Positions 1-10,679 of a DNA stretch of 64,000 nt are shown one piece after another. Every line of letters begins with the position of its first letter. Within the stretch, counting starts at the first letter, position 1. Both the position numbers and the translations under genes were made by a program. Below the pieces are notes generated by a model. That model saw only the letters and a list, made by a program, of their open reading frames with translations. It ran no database searches and had not been told where the DNA came from. Source of the stretch: Monodelphis domestica (taxonomy: Eukaryota; Chordata; Mammalia; Didelphimorphia; Didelphidae); contig NC_077235.1 of assembly GCF_027887165.1 (NCBI RefSeq), forward strand, positions 53,610,395 to 53,674,394, in the 5' to 3' direction.

Positions 1-2589
1 TCTCCATTATTAACATTTCCTCCATCACTTTCTTACGTGTGGACAATCAACAAAATACTCAATGAAAGCCCAACTAGTACGTAGTGTTAGTGGATCTCTG
101 AGCTTTATATGCTGGTTCTGATACACCCCTGTTGGCAGCTTTGACTCCACGATCCCATGGATGGTGGCCAACTCTTCAATGGAATGAGTCGTTTGGAGTA
201 GGGAGATTCTAGGGGCAGGGATGAGAAGAATGGGAAGAAGGTGTTTCGGCATAAGCCACAAGGGCTGAGTGGGACTCTACCTGTTTCAATGACTCTGCAG
301 GGAATCCATGAGTCCTCCTCCTCCAATCTTTTGGGCCTCAGTGATCAAGTTGTGATAATAACAGTACTCTTCTTTCTTTGCAAAAATCTGACTTTTATTG
401 CTCTCTTTTGTTTTATGCCGCCTTTGTTTCTGAATATATCCCTCCCCCACTCCCCACACTCCTTGGCGACAAAGATTAGAAAAGGCCGTTTATCAAACCA
501 ACCCAACAAGCCAATGGTAGTATATTGGTACCCACCCATCCAGTAGTATATGAAATTTGGCATACCCATAGTCCCCTCCCCCTACAGGAGGGACTGGGTC
601 TCCTCTCTGTCCCATTTTCCTCCCAACAGCCCAAGAGGTAGGGAATGCAAGCATTATTATCTACATTTTACAGATTTGAAACCTGAGGCTCAGGCAGGGA
701 AAATGACTTGCTCATTGTCTCACAGCTACTGAATGGGCAGTGAGGGACTGGAGATCTGGTCTTCTGACACTCTGAGCCCTGTTCTCTTTTCACTACCCCT
801 GCACGCCTGCCTCAAATGGGCAAGTGACCTTTGGTTCCCGCCATTTTGTTCCCGCCTGGGTTCCAAGTGGGAATGTGTTGTTTGTTAGTCTGATTCATAT
901 GCCAGAAGCAGAAAAGGAGCAACGAGAGTTTCTCGAGCATCCCTTCCTGGGCGGATAGCCACCTGTTTCTGAGCTAGCCTCTTCCAGAGTTGTCTGGGGC
1001 TCAGAGGAGTTAAGGGATGTGTCCATGATGGCCCAGCCTCCTCTCTGCCCTAAGCAGATATATAGATATATACACGGGTTTTTAAAGTTTCGCTTCAGGA
1101 CTTGGAACTGAAATTCTCGCCTTCTTGCTTTTCCCATTCCCATTTACTGACAACAAAATGGGCCCACCTGCACTTCCCTCTCCCAAGCCTCTCTAAACGA
1201 CATACCATTGGGGCCCATGATGCCCCAATGCTGCGGGATAAAGAGCTAAACTGTCCAGAATGGCTGAAGAACTCGAACTCGAGCCCAAAGAACGGAGGTC
1301 CAAAGGGCCAGCTCAGTCTCCCGCTGACTGTTTCCACCTCAGGAGATCTCAGCTGTGTGGGGAGCCAGCCAGAGGGATAGAAGAATGAGTGCTGAGGAAT
1401 TTGGTGGGAAATTGGAGGCGGGGGCACCCGGGGGCCAGGCCCTGAGTTTTAGGGTAAACACTGAGAGAGGGTCCCCTCGTCAGGGGGGGCTTGGGTCCAG
1501 GGCAATGGCAGACCCTGCGAACCATCTTTGGGGAAAACAGCTGAGCTTTGCACAGTTAGCAAGAATAAGTGGCTCCTCCCTTGGGTGCTCAGTGAGCCCT
1601 GCCAGAGGTATGCCCCGGGGTGGGGGTGGGGGGGTGGCGCTGCCATTTCAGGCTCCCCTTACCGTGGCTGAGTGGTCTGAGGCCTGTGGCTTGGGTCTCC
1701 CTCATGGGGCTGGCCAGAAGAGCCCTCTCTCTCTCCACTGGCCCGCGAAGCAGAATGGCTGCTCCCAGCTCTCCTTGCCTATGCCCAGTGGCTGCTGGGG
1801 GAACAGTGTGGGGGCCTGGGGTGAGGGCGAGCGTGTGTGGGAGGGGAATGTGGGTAGCAGCGTCCCCAGCGCAGAGGGACCTTGCTGATAAGGAGCGGCA
1901 CTCTGGAGCCCAGCTGTTGCCTTTCACGAGTTTCCTTGTGGCTTTTCGCCACAGAGTATCTTCCCCCTAGCTGATTCCTGGAGCCCAGCCAGAGCTCAAG
2001 CAATGTCCCACCGCTCCCCTCCTCGTCCCCCCCCCCCACTGGGCCTTCTTTAGAGGCTCCCTCCGCGCTGGGGACGCCTGAGGTTGATCTCCTGGCCCGG
2101 GCGTTACACGCTTTTTCTCCTTGCCGCTTTGGCCATTTGCTTTTCTTGACCTTGACCCAGTCGGTGGAGGACGAGCGGGGGCTCCGGGGGGTTTCAGCCT
2201 CTTTTACAGTCGAGGAAACTGGAGTTGGGAGAATTTAAGCGACTTGGACAAAGTCCTCTGTGGGGTGTCTCTCCGCCAATAGAATAGAAGCTCCTGCGTG
2301 GCAGGGAGTCTTTGTTGGCCTTGGGGGAGTGGTGGTGGACTCATTAATGCAGCTAGTAAGCATCACTTACTTTGGGGTGTATGGGGTGTTCAGGGAGGGG
2401 TATTATCTCTGGTATAGAGGGCTTGTCGTGCTCTCCTAGGGCAGCTCTCCAGCCTCTGACCCTCACCTGACACTCAGCTCTCACTTGTGGCTCCCAGTAG
2501 CTGCTAGCATGTGGCAGCGGCCACACCCCAGGCAATGGCTTCGACAGGCTGGCTAAACCTTGTGAGAGTAGACATCGGGTCATCATCGA
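1..2589. other. Gene-free, mostly unique DNA
   Basis: I see no coding exon here. Open frames in this stretch are short or low in complexity and overlap each other on both strands. One MIR copy lies near 640-765, and a short L2-tail-like piece lies near 2275-2350. The rest is unique, moderately GC-rich sequence with short poly-C and poly-G runs, for example near 1620 and 2030. Confidence 0.6.
640..765 (-). repeat. MIR SINE fragment
   Basis: The + strand shows the reversed MIR core: a tattttacag-like stretch, then an aaactgagg-like stretch, then a gacttgctca/cacagct block. The family is MIR (tRNA-derived CORE-SINE), and the copy is old and diverged. Confidence 0.7.
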
Positions 2590-2960
2590 CCCCTGGTGAA
2601 CCAGGGCTTTGCTCACCCAGCATGTGAAGACTGCTTCGGCCGAACAGATGGAAGAAACCAACAAGACGGTTCAACGGCTGAGAGGGCGACGCAGCAAAGC
2701 ACTGTGGAGTGCTTAGAGCGTGATAGAGCACAAAAGACAACACGGCCATCCAATGCAGCTGAGGAAGTCTCCAGGTGTAACGACTTTTCGTGCCACTGGA
2801 CCCAGGCTTCCAACGCCGAGAGAGTGGGACTGTCTCTGTGCATCGACTTTTCCACTTAAATCTTCATGCACAAGTGTCTTTGTGCACAAAAACGCACAAA
2901 GACAATCGTCATCCTCGGTTACCGAGAGACTACTACTATTAAGCATCACTATTAAGATGA
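2590..2960 (+). repeat. Interspersed repeat, possibly RTE-derived, not firmly classified
   Basis: A compact non-coding block with several CpGs ends in a short CTA/ATTA-type tail near 2930-2955, as RTE-type retroposons and their SINEs often do. A MAR1-type SINE follows it. I recognise the block as a recurrent marsupial repeat, but I cannot name the family with confidence. Confidence 0.4.
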
Positions 2961-3017
2961 AGCCCCATCTCCCACCCCTAAGGCAGCACTCTACGCTATT
3001 CTACTCTGGATACCCGG

Positions 3018-3230
3018 CCAGCTGGGTGGCACAACAGTTAGAGGGATGAGCATGGAGGCACGAAGACTTGAGTTCAAATTTGACCTCAGACACTTACTAA
3101 TTGTGTGGCCCTGGGTAAGTCACTTAACACTGCCTCCTTTGGTTTCTTCATCTGTAAAGTGAATTGGAGAGAAAAAAAATCCCAAATGGGGTCATAAAGA
3201 GACAGACTTGACTGAAAAACGATTCAATGC
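3018..3230 (+). repeat. MAR1-type SINE
   Basis: A tRNA-like head (cagctgggtggcacaac) is followed by the CORE block (gacctcagacacttac, gtcacttaaca). The tail is of the ccaaatggggtcataaagag / gacttgactgaaaaacga type. That tail, shared with RTE elements, separates MAR1 from MON1/WALLSI SINEs, whose tails end in a poly-purine aaggtgagggttt. Confidence 0.75.
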
Positions 3231-3504
3231 CAGGGCCACCATCACTATCACTGTACTAAACTACACTGTCCCGGACATATTCAAGGGAGTCTTGGGGCAT
3301 AATGGGTCAAATGTGGGTTGGACACCCATCCACAAGCAGATACTTTCAATTCAACTGGATAATGGGTAGAACATGGAGAGGGGACAGGGGGACTGATGGG
3401 AAGGGGGAAGTAGAGTCAGGAAAGGCTTAGTCAAAAGCAAAAAAAGATCTCCTTTAAATGGCAGAACTATTTGACTCTAAATCTAGTTCTCTGCCCATTT
3501 TATT

Positions 3505-3630
3505 TTATTTACGCAATGGAGATTAAGTGACTTGCCCAGGGTCACTCAGCTGGGAAGTGTCTGAGGTCATATTGGAACCTAGGACCTCCCATCTCTGGGC
3601 CTGACTCTCAACCCAGCTTCCCCCTATTCT
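3505..3630 (-). repeat. Marsupial tRNA-derived CORE-SINE, partial
   Basis: The reverse orientation of the SINE is visible on the + strand: aagtgacttgcccagggtca, then ctgggaagtgtctgagg, then cctaggacctcccatct. The tail end is missing. It is a MON1/WALLSI-type copy. Confidence 0.75.
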
Positions 3631-4183
3631 GTCCATTTTAGAGATGAGAAAATAGAATTAGTGAAGGGGAAGAAGCCACAGGGTTTCGGATGAAGAGCCC
3701 TGTATTTGGTGTCTAGGACCAGCTGTGGCAGTAAGTCATGTTCCCAATCCAGACTTGTTTTCCCAGTCTGTCAAACAAGAGACATTGACTAAAAGGCCTC
3801 TTAGGTCCCTTCTAGCTATCTATCTAGCTTCCGATCTCTCCAGTTTCTTTCCAGTTCCCATTTTCTGGCATTCTGTGACCCTGCCCCCAGCCTGGGCCCT
3901 CCTCATCCTATCTACTGCCTGAACTGTGACTTTGGTCCACCCACATTTATTGTGCATCACATCCCCCTGTTGATTAGAGTCTGACTTCATCTGTCCTTGG
4001 GCCCACACTCCAAGCCTCTCCAGCTCCAGAGCATCTGTCAGATTTTCACTGGAACAGCCTTCCATATCCCAGGACCATGCACACACCATGATGAAGAATA
4101 GGCTCATGGAGTCAGATTCTCAAACTTGGAAGGGACCTTCTTGTCCTACTCTTGTACAAGAATCTACTTCTTCAACAAGAATA

Positions 4184-4360
4184 GTATTGATTCTAAGTTA
4201 CTCTCTGTCTAGGCATTGGTTCCAAGGCAGAAGAGTGGTAAGGGCTAGACAATGGGAGTTAAGTGACTTGCCCAGGGTCACACAGCTAGGAAGTGTCTGA
4301 GATTTGAACCCAGGATCTCTTGGGGCCTGGGTGTCTATCCACTGAGCAACCTAATTTTCC
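4184..4360 (-). repeat. Marsupial tRNA-derived CORE-SINE
   Basis: A near-complete reversed copy. It runs from the tail (ggttccaaggcagaagagtg) through the CORE (gacttgcccagggtcacaca) to the tRNA-like head (tctatccactgagcaaccta). It is the same family as the copies at 53,885, 54,105 and 60,838. Confidence 0.8.
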
Positions 4361-4521
4361 CTAAGATAAAAGTTTTAAAAAACCCTACAGCTGGAAGTTT
4401 CCTCAGGGCCATTTAGTACAATGTCTTCATCTTACAGATGATGAAAGTAAGGCCTCCAGTGGTTAACCAAATTCCCCAAGGTCTTGAAATAAATAAGCTT
4501 TAGAAGTAGGATTTGATCCCT

Positions 4522-4955
4522 CTGGATTAGAGAAATACAGATTAAAACAACAACTCTGGGGTACCACCTCACACCTATCAGATTGGCCATTATGTCAGTA
4601 AAGGAAAATGATAGATATTGGGGGGAATGTGACAAAGTTGGAATACTAATGCATTGTTGGTGGAGTTGTGAATTGATCCAACCATTCTGGAGAGCAATTT
4701 GGAATTATGCCCAAAGGGCGCTAAAAGATTGCCTACCTGCAATACTACTTACTACTACTAGGTCTGTATCCCAAAGAGATAAAAAAATGGGCAAGAACCT
4801 GTTTGTACAACAATATTTATAGCAGCTTTTTGTGGTGGCAAAGAATTGGAAACTAAAGGGATGTCCCTCAATTGGAGAATGACTGACTAAATTGTGGTAT
4901 GTGATGGAGATGGAATACTATTGTGTTATAAGGAATGATGAAATGCTTGATTTCT
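4522..4955 (+). mobile_element. Old L1, ORF2 C-terminal part (left half of a split element)
   Basis: The + strand shows a decayed L1 ORF2 C-terminus: the ggtaccacctcacacctatc block (YHLTP region), then the Cys/His-rich segment (his-cys-trp-trp-ser-cys near 4650), then the ggagaatgactgactaaatt region. The element is 5' truncated at about 4522. It is broken at 4955 by a younger minus strand L1 and resumes at 7051. The last bases, 4941-4955 (aaatgcttgatttct), reappear at 7036-7050 with one mismatch. Confidence 0.85.
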
Positions 4956-5034
4956 TTTTTTTGGGGGGTCAGGTTTCTTTTCTTTTTTATTTTTTTAATT
5001 GACATTTGGTTTTTTATTGTTTGTTTGTTTTTAA
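4956..5034 (-). repeat. Extended A-rich 3' end of the younger L1
   Basis: Past the usual L1 3' end (the aattttatgatattttattt block on the + strand) are about 75 more bases made of several T-runs, a short unique stretch (aattgacatttgg) and a G6 run, before the terminal T8. It could be a short 3' transduction or an expanded, mutated poly(A) tail. I cannot tell which. Confidence 0.5.
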
Positions 5035-7035
5035 TTTTATGATATTTTATTTGATCATTTCCAAGCATTATTCATTAAAGACAAATATCATTTTCTTTTC
5101 CTCCCCCCCCCCATAGCCGACCCGTAATTCCACTGGGTATCACATGTATTCTTGATTCAAACCCATTGTCATGTTGTTAGTATTTGCATTAGAGTGTTCA
5201 TTTAGAGTCTCTCCTCTGTCATGTCCCCTCAACCGCTGTAGTCAGGCAGTTGCCTTTCCTCGGTGTTTCCACTCCCATAGTTTGTCCTCTGCTTATGAAT
5301 AGTGTTTTTTCTCCTGGATCCCTGAAGATTGTGCAGGGACATTACACCGCCACTAATGGAGAAGTCCATTACGTTCAATTATACCACAGTGTGTTTGTCT
5401 CTGTGTACAATGTTCTCCTGGTTCTGCTCCTCTCGCTCTGCATCATTTCCTGGAGGTCGTTCCAGTCTCCATGGAACTCCTCCACTTTATTATTCCTTTT
5501 AGCACAATAGTATTCCATCACCAACATATACCACAATTTGCTCAGCCATTCCCCAATTGATGGGCATCCCCTCGTTTTCCAATTTTTGGCCACCACAGAG
5601 CACAGCTATGAATATTCTTGTACAAGTCTTTTTCCTTATTATCTCTTTGGGGTACAGACCCAGCAGTGCTATGGCTGGGTCAAAGGGTAGATATTCTTTT
5701 GTCGCCCTTTGGGCATAGTTCCAAATTGTCCTCCAGAATGGTTGGATCAGTTCACAACTCCACCAGCAATGAATCAATGTCCCAACTTTGCCACATCCCC
5801 TCCAGCATTCATTACTTTCCTTTGCTGTCATGTTAGCCAATCTGCTAGGTGTGAGGTGATACCTCAGAGTTGTTTATAATCTCTGATTATAAGAGATTTA
5901 GAACATGTCTTCATGTGCTTATTAATAGTTTTGATTTCTTTATCTGAAAACTGCCTATCCATGTCCCTTGCCCATTTATCAATTGGAGAATGGCTTGATT
6001 TTTTGTACAATTGATTTAGCTCTTTATAAATTTGAGTAATTAAACCTTTGTCATAGGTTTCTATGAAGATTTTTTCCCAATTTGTTGTTTCCCTTCTGAT
6101 TTTAGTTACATTGGTTTTGTTTGTACAGAAGCTTTTTAATTTGGTGTAGTCAAAATTATTTATTTTACATTTTGTGACTTTTTCTATGTCTTGCTTGGTT
6201 TTAAAGTCTTTCCCCTCCCAAAGGTCCGACATGTGTACTATTCTGTGTTTACCCAATTTACTTATGGTTTCCTTCTTTATGTTTAAGTCACTCACCCATT
6301 TTGAATTTATCTCGGTGTAGGGTTTGAGGTGTTGATTCAAATCTAATCTCTCCTACACTGTCTTCCAATTTTCCCAGCAGTTTTTATCGAATAGTGGATT
6401 TTTGTCCCAAAAGCTGGGATCTTTGGGTTTATCGTATACTGTCTGGCTGAGGTCACTTGCCCCAAGTCTATTCCACTGATCCTCCTTTCTGTCTCTTATC
6501 CAGTACCAAATTGTTTTGATGACTGCTGCTTTGTAATATAGTTTGAGGTCTGGGACTGCAAGGCCCCCCTCATTTGTGTTTTTTTTCCATTATTTCCCTG
6601 GATATCCTTGATCTTTTGTTATTCCAAATGAACTTTGTTATGGTTTTTTCTAAATCAGTAAAGAAATTTTTTGGGAGTTCAATGGGTATGGCACTAAATA
6701 GATAAATAAGTTTGGGTAGGATGGTCATTTTTATTATATTGGCTCGTCCTATCCATGAGCAGTTAATGTTTTTCCAATTGTTCAAGTCTAGTTTTAGTTG
6801 TGTGGAGAGTGTTTTGTAGTTGTGTTCATATAGTTCCTGTGTTTGTCTCGGGAGGTAGATTCCTAGGTATTTTATTTTGTCTAAGGTGATTTTGAATGGG
6901 ATTTCTCTTTCTAGTTTTTGCTGCTGAGCTGTGTTGGAGATATATAGAAAAGCTGATGATTTGTGTGGGTTTATTTTGTATCCTGCAACTTTGCTAAAGT
7001 TGTTGATTATTTCAATTAGCTTTTTGGTTGAATTG
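4956..7035 (-). mobile_element. Younger L1, 5' truncated, inserted into the old L1
   Basis: The minus strand carries the 3' part of L1 ORF2, from the end of the RT domain (ADDMMVYL-downstream region, [16 protein letters not shown]) through the C-terminal segment, then the 3'UTR and an A-rich end. By eye it is about 96% identical to the L1 at 38.4-45.9 kb over a 260-base sample near 5640-5870. ORF2 is split into pieces near 6570-7030, 5864-6340, 5499-5840 and 5375-5596. One break falls in the A-run at about 6582-6590, and a small internal deletion lies near 5870. Target-site duplications of about 14-15 bases flank the insertion (4941-4955 and 7036-7050). Confidence 0.9.
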
Positions 7036-7050
7036 AACTGCTTGATTTCT

Positions 7051-7512
7051 ATAAAAACTAGAAAGACCTCCATGAACTGATGCACAGTAAAATAAGCAGA
7101 ACCAGAAGAACACTGTACAAAGTAACAGCAATATTGTGGAATGATCAAATATGATAGACTTAACTATAAATGACAATACAATGACCCAGGACAATTCTGA
7201 GGGAAGATTAAAAAAGAATGGTATTCACTCCTAGAGAAAGAACTGCTGGAGTAGGAATGCAGATGAAAGTATGTAATTTATTGCTTCTTTATTTGGGATT
7301 TGGGTTTTATAAGATTATTCTCTTACAAAAATGAATAACATGGAAATATGTTTTGTGTGACAATATGTGTATAACCCAGTGGAATTGCTTGTCAACTCCA
7401 GGAGGGGAGAAGGAAGAGGGGAGGGAGTCAACAAGAATCACGTAACTTTGAAAAACTTATGTGAAAATTTCTTATTGGAATAAAATGAAGACAAAAACAC
7501 AGTGGAAAAAAA
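7051..7512 (+). mobile_element. Old L1, 3' end (right half of the split element)
   Basis: Continues the L1 broken at 4955: the end of ORF2 (actagaaagacctccatgaa), then a typical marsupial L1 3'UTR (aagcagaaccagaagaacac, acatggaaatatgttttgtg, a pyrimidine/purine block near 7400) and an A-rich end at about 7500-7512. Rejoining the two halves at the duplicated target gives a contiguous 5'-truncated L1. Confidence 0.85.
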
Positions 7513-7529
7513 AGTAGAATGTGAACCTT

Positions 7530-7690
7530 TGGCTTCTGACTTGGGATCCAGTTCAATCTCCTTATTTTACTGAGGAAGAAAAGGAGGCCCAGAGAGGTGG
7601 TGATTTGCTGAAGGCCAGTCACCCCCATAGTAGTAACTGGCAGGCCTGGGGTTCAAATTCTCAGTACTCTAAATCCTAGTGTGTTTTCCA
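7530..7690 (-). repeat. MIR SINE
   Basis: Reversed MIR features: ctccttattttactgagga, aaggaggcccagagaggt, then gttcaaattctcagtactct. Confidence 0.65.
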
Positions 7691-7807
7691 CTATACAGGA
7701 GCTCTTACCCACTCCACCAGGCTCCATTTCCTCCAAGTCTTCTCTTGCTAAACCTCCCCAGCTCCTTCAGTGGAGAGTCTCTCTTTCTTTTACCCAGTTA
7801 ATTTCTT

Positions 7808-8060
7808 TTGATCCCATTTTCTTTTTTTTTTCAATTACACATAGAAACAATTTTGGACAATTGTTTTTGCCACTTTGTGATTCAGCTTCCTCCCCTCCTG
7901 CCCTCCCTCCCCCTTCTTGAGGCAGCAAATAAGCTCATCTAGGTTCGACTAGTGCATTCATGAAATATGTATTTCCATATTCCCCATGAAGACATAGCAC
8001 ACATACAACCAAACCCTCCTGGAGGAAACAAAGTGGAAGATGGATCACTTTGATTTGTCC
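7808..8060 (-). mobile_element. Old L1 3'UTR fragment
   Basis: It begins with a T-run and tcaattacacatagaaacaa. A pyrimidine-rich block follows (cctcccctcctgccctccct), then tgaaatatgtatttccatat. This is the reverse complement of the usual marsupial L1 3'UTR end (purine block plus acatggaaatatgt). No coding part is present. Confidence 0.65.
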
Positions 8061-8219
8061 CAGACTCCAACAGTTCCTTGTCCCTCCTGAATAGTGGGCT
8101 GTTGCTGCTGTTTTTAACCCTGTCCTTCAATGGATTCTTCTGGATAGCCTGGGGTGGGGAAGGGGGATCCAGCCTGGCCAGCCTGGGGGGGGAGGGGGGG
8201 CTCTGGGTTTTGTCAAAAG

Positions 8220-8300
8220 CCCCCTTAAAGTGTGGCACCCAGAACTAAGTGTAGCACTCCATCGGGGGTTTTCTGGGTAGAACAGCCCTTTTCTAGTTTT
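8220..8300 (-). repeat. Possible L3/CR1 3'-end fragment
   Basis: The block aaagtgtggcacccagaact matches, in reverse, the well-known ...ggcacccag-aactgg... part of L3/CR1 3' ends. The match is short. Confidence 0.35.
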
Positions 8301-9399
8301 CGATACACAACAGGAACTCCTCAGTCCCCAGCGAGAGCCTTCGGTTATCATCAGGCCCTTTCTGTCCCCAGTCTGCAGGCCGATTTCCAATGGGCAATGA
8401 CTGCCACCTAGATGCTGTGTCTTATACTGGGTACTACTGTGCCACAGTCCTGAGGAAGAATCGGGAGTCTCTGCCCAGGGAAGCTCCCAGTCTTACACAA
8501 AAGACAAAGATGCCCCCCCCCCCCAGCTCCCAGATCCCTCTTCTCCCCTCCCCCCTTCACGGTGCCCTCCAGTTTCATGGGGAGAGTCGGCAGTCAGTCG
8601 GGCATTGGCTTTGGGGGGGCACAGGAGCTGCTCCGTGAATTCCCACCTTTGCCTCTTACTACCCATAAGCTCGGGCCTTTGGGCAGTGACAGCCAACCAG
8701 GAAAGGAGCCCCCATGGGCTAGATGGGCTGATGGGCTCCTCCAGCCGAATCCCCGGCAGACTCCACAGCTGTCAGCCCTGCCGGGTACCCTGGGCACAGG
8801 ACAGTGGGGAAAGGCAGCAAAGGGAGCCTCCAAGGAGCTGCAGATTCACATGGGGGGGGGGGGCTAGGGGCCATCTAGTTGCAGCTCTTTGTGGAAGGGA
8901 GCAGGCATGCTGCCCTGTGTGGGGAAGGGGTGGGACTACACATGTTTGGGAGAGGTGAAGGGATGGGGCAAGAGAGGCTCTTCTAGGCCCGGGCACATCC
9001 CAGGAGGATCTCTTCTCAGAGGGATGCCAAGAGGGAGGGCCCCTTCCAGCCGAGAGGGCTGACACTTGGGATCCAAGGGACCTCCCAGGCCATCTTCTGG
9101 CAACCTCTTATTTTAAAGAGCAGTAAACTGAGGCTCTAGGAGGGCAAATGACTTGCTCAGGGTCACATGGGGTACTAAGCCAGCAAGCTTCAAAGATGAA
9201 CTGAAAAGGAATCAGAGGCACAGGGAGGCCTGTCTCCCCAAGCCCAGTTCCAGATGTGATGGGCGATGGGCAAGGCTTTGCGGTTGGGGGCTAGGCTGGG
9301 GGTGGGGTGGCCAGCCCGACTTGACTTTCCTCTTCTGGGTTTCCTGACAGCTGCTGAGGAAGCGAGGTGATAAAGGGTTAAGTGCTTAAGGCTCCCCCC
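8301..9399. other. Unique, GC-rich DNA upstream of the APLN island
   Basis: No exon is recognised. The stretch has C- and G-homopolymer runs (8513-8524, 8852-8865, 9393-9407) and a MIR-like piece near 9090-9180 (gcagtaaactgaggctcta, gacttgctcagggtcacatg). It may hold upstream control elements for APLN, but none can be named. Confidence 0.5.
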
Positions 9400-9659
9400 C
9401 CCCCCCCCGCCCCCCAGGCTTCCTGCGTTTGAAATCCTCCAGGTCTCTGGAAACCCACTGGCCTTGGCCCGGGGCCAGGCGGGCATTGTCCGGGAGCCTC
9501 GGGGCTGGGGCCGCCTTTGTTGCGGGGCGCCCCCTTTCAGCCGCGAGGTATGGGGGGCGGGGCAGGCGGGAGGGAGGCCCTGTCCCCCCCTTCCCTCCAG
9601 CCCCCGCCGATGACCACATGACCAGGCGGGCTCACGGCCAAGGCAGCCCCAGGCTCGGC

Positions 9660-9666
9660 TACAAAA
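9660..9666 (+). promoter_or_regulatory. APLN: TATA-like box, candidate APLN core promoter
   Basis: TACAAAA sits in otherwise GC-rich sequence about 500 bases before the APLN start codon. If used, transcription would begin at about 9688-9695, giving a 5'UTR of roughly 470 bases. No transcript data are available here, and a dispersed CpG-island start is equally possible. Confidence 0.35.
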
Positions 9667-9698
9667 TGCAGCCCGGGGAGTGAGCGGCCCGCATTGGC

Positions 9699-9722
9699 GG
9701 CACCGGCACCGGCACCGGCACC
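9699..9722 (+). repeat. GGCACC hexanucleotide repeat, four units
   Basis: Four near-perfect head-to-tail GGCACC units lie in the presumed start of the APLN 5'UTR. It is a short, GC-rich microsatellite that could vary in copy number. Confidence 0.7.
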
Positions 9723-10164
9723 AGTACCAGCTCCCGCACCGCAGCGCGAGCGGAGCGGCCAGCTGCGCCCTCAGTGGTAGAGGGAGGGAGAGCGAGCTAG
9801 TGGGCGAGCCGGCCAGCCAGCCAGCCCCCCGGCTGCGTGCGTCCGACCGTCCGTCCGTCCTTGTCCTACCGAAGCCTCCGCCCGGGACCAAGGGCGGGCA
9901 GCGAGCTCGAGTGGGCAGCCTCTGTGCCCGGCACAGCCGGCCGAGGCACGGCGAAGCATTGCACGCGCGGCCGGCCGGCAGGCAGGACGCAGTGACGCAG
10001 GCGCGGGGAGCCGGGCTGCGATCCCCCCCGCGCACACGCCCCCTCGCGCGCACACACACATACACACGCGCCCGAGCTCCCCCGGAGCTCCGCTCCGCTC
10101 CCCGGCCGGCGTCCTCCCCGCCCCCGCCCCCGCCCCGCGCGGCCAGACCCAGCCCGGCCGAAGC

Positions 10165-10231
10165 ATGAATTTGCGGCGCTGCCTGCAGGCGCTGCTCCTG
10201 CTCTGGCTCTCCCTGGCTTCGGTTTGCGGAG
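10165..10231 (+). CDS. APLN: Apelin precursor, coding exon 1 (signal peptide)
   Basis: This encodes the first 22 residues of preproapelin plus one base of the next codon. The frame begins MNLRRCLQALLLLWLSL and reaches VCG just before the donor. Human apelin begins MNLRLCVQALLLLWLSL, so the match is nearly residue for residue. The sequence is a classic signal peptide: basic n-region, leucine-rich core, small residues before cleavage. The peptide is therefore secreted. The exon ends at a strong phase-1 donor (G|GTGAGT at 10232). The start is chosen by alignment to human and by the CpG-island context (gaagcATGa). A long GC-rich open frame upstream ends across this ATG but lacks an ATG of its own. 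Exon 2 lies 11.7 kb downstream. Confidence 0.95.
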
Positions 10232-10679
10232 GTGAGTGCACCCCGGCCGGGGGCGGGGAGGATGGGGGGGGGTGCTGCTTCTGCCTCTGCTGCTGCAGCC
10301 ACGGCCGCTCCGAGACCCCCTATGGCCGGGCCTCGGGCCACATGCCGGGAGCTGATGGGCAGAAGTGGAGGGGCTGGAGGCCAGCTGTGAGGGCGCACGG
10401 TGCCTGCCCCCTGGCCGGGGGAGGGATCGGGCAGCCGGGGACTGGGCCAGCATGCAGACGTGACACTTGTTGCATAGGCCCCGGGCCGGCCCGGAGCCCA
10501 GCTGTTGCTCAGTTGACCCACGGGGAAAGCACCCCCACTCACACACACACCTCCCGCAGCTTGGATCCTGTCCAGGGCTCTCCATAAGGGCTGGAGCCTC
10601 GTTTTCTGGCCCTGCATCCTCAGGACATGCAGCCCTAAGTCAGGACTCCAAGGCCTGCTAGAGGTCACCAAGGCCCTGC

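Larger units (their letters stand above)
9400..10600. promoter_or_regulatory. APLN: CpG island over the APLN promoter and exon 1
   Basis: CpG dinucleotides are dense from about 9400 to 10,500 and sparse on either side. The island contains GC-box-like motifs (ggggcggggc near 9553; the ccccgcccccgcccccgccc run near 10,117), a CACATG E-box at 9615-9620 and a TATA-like TACAAAA at 9660-9666. In other mammals the apelin promoter is known to respond to hypoxia and to USF-type E-box factors. Linking that to this particular E-box is inference. Confidence 0.8.

Noticed and set aside
1355-1927. Overlapping frames of 110-177 codons on both strands
   Set aside because: No domain, signal peptide, splice context or similarity. 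Opposite-strand frames of equal length point to composition effects.
9680-10168. A 162-codon + strand frame that ends in TGA overlapping the APLN ATG (ATGA)
   Set aside because: It looks like an upstream ORF with stop-start overlap, but it opens with GTG, contains no ATG in frame, and has the composition expected of CpG-island DNA. A conserved upstream ORF would need support from other species.
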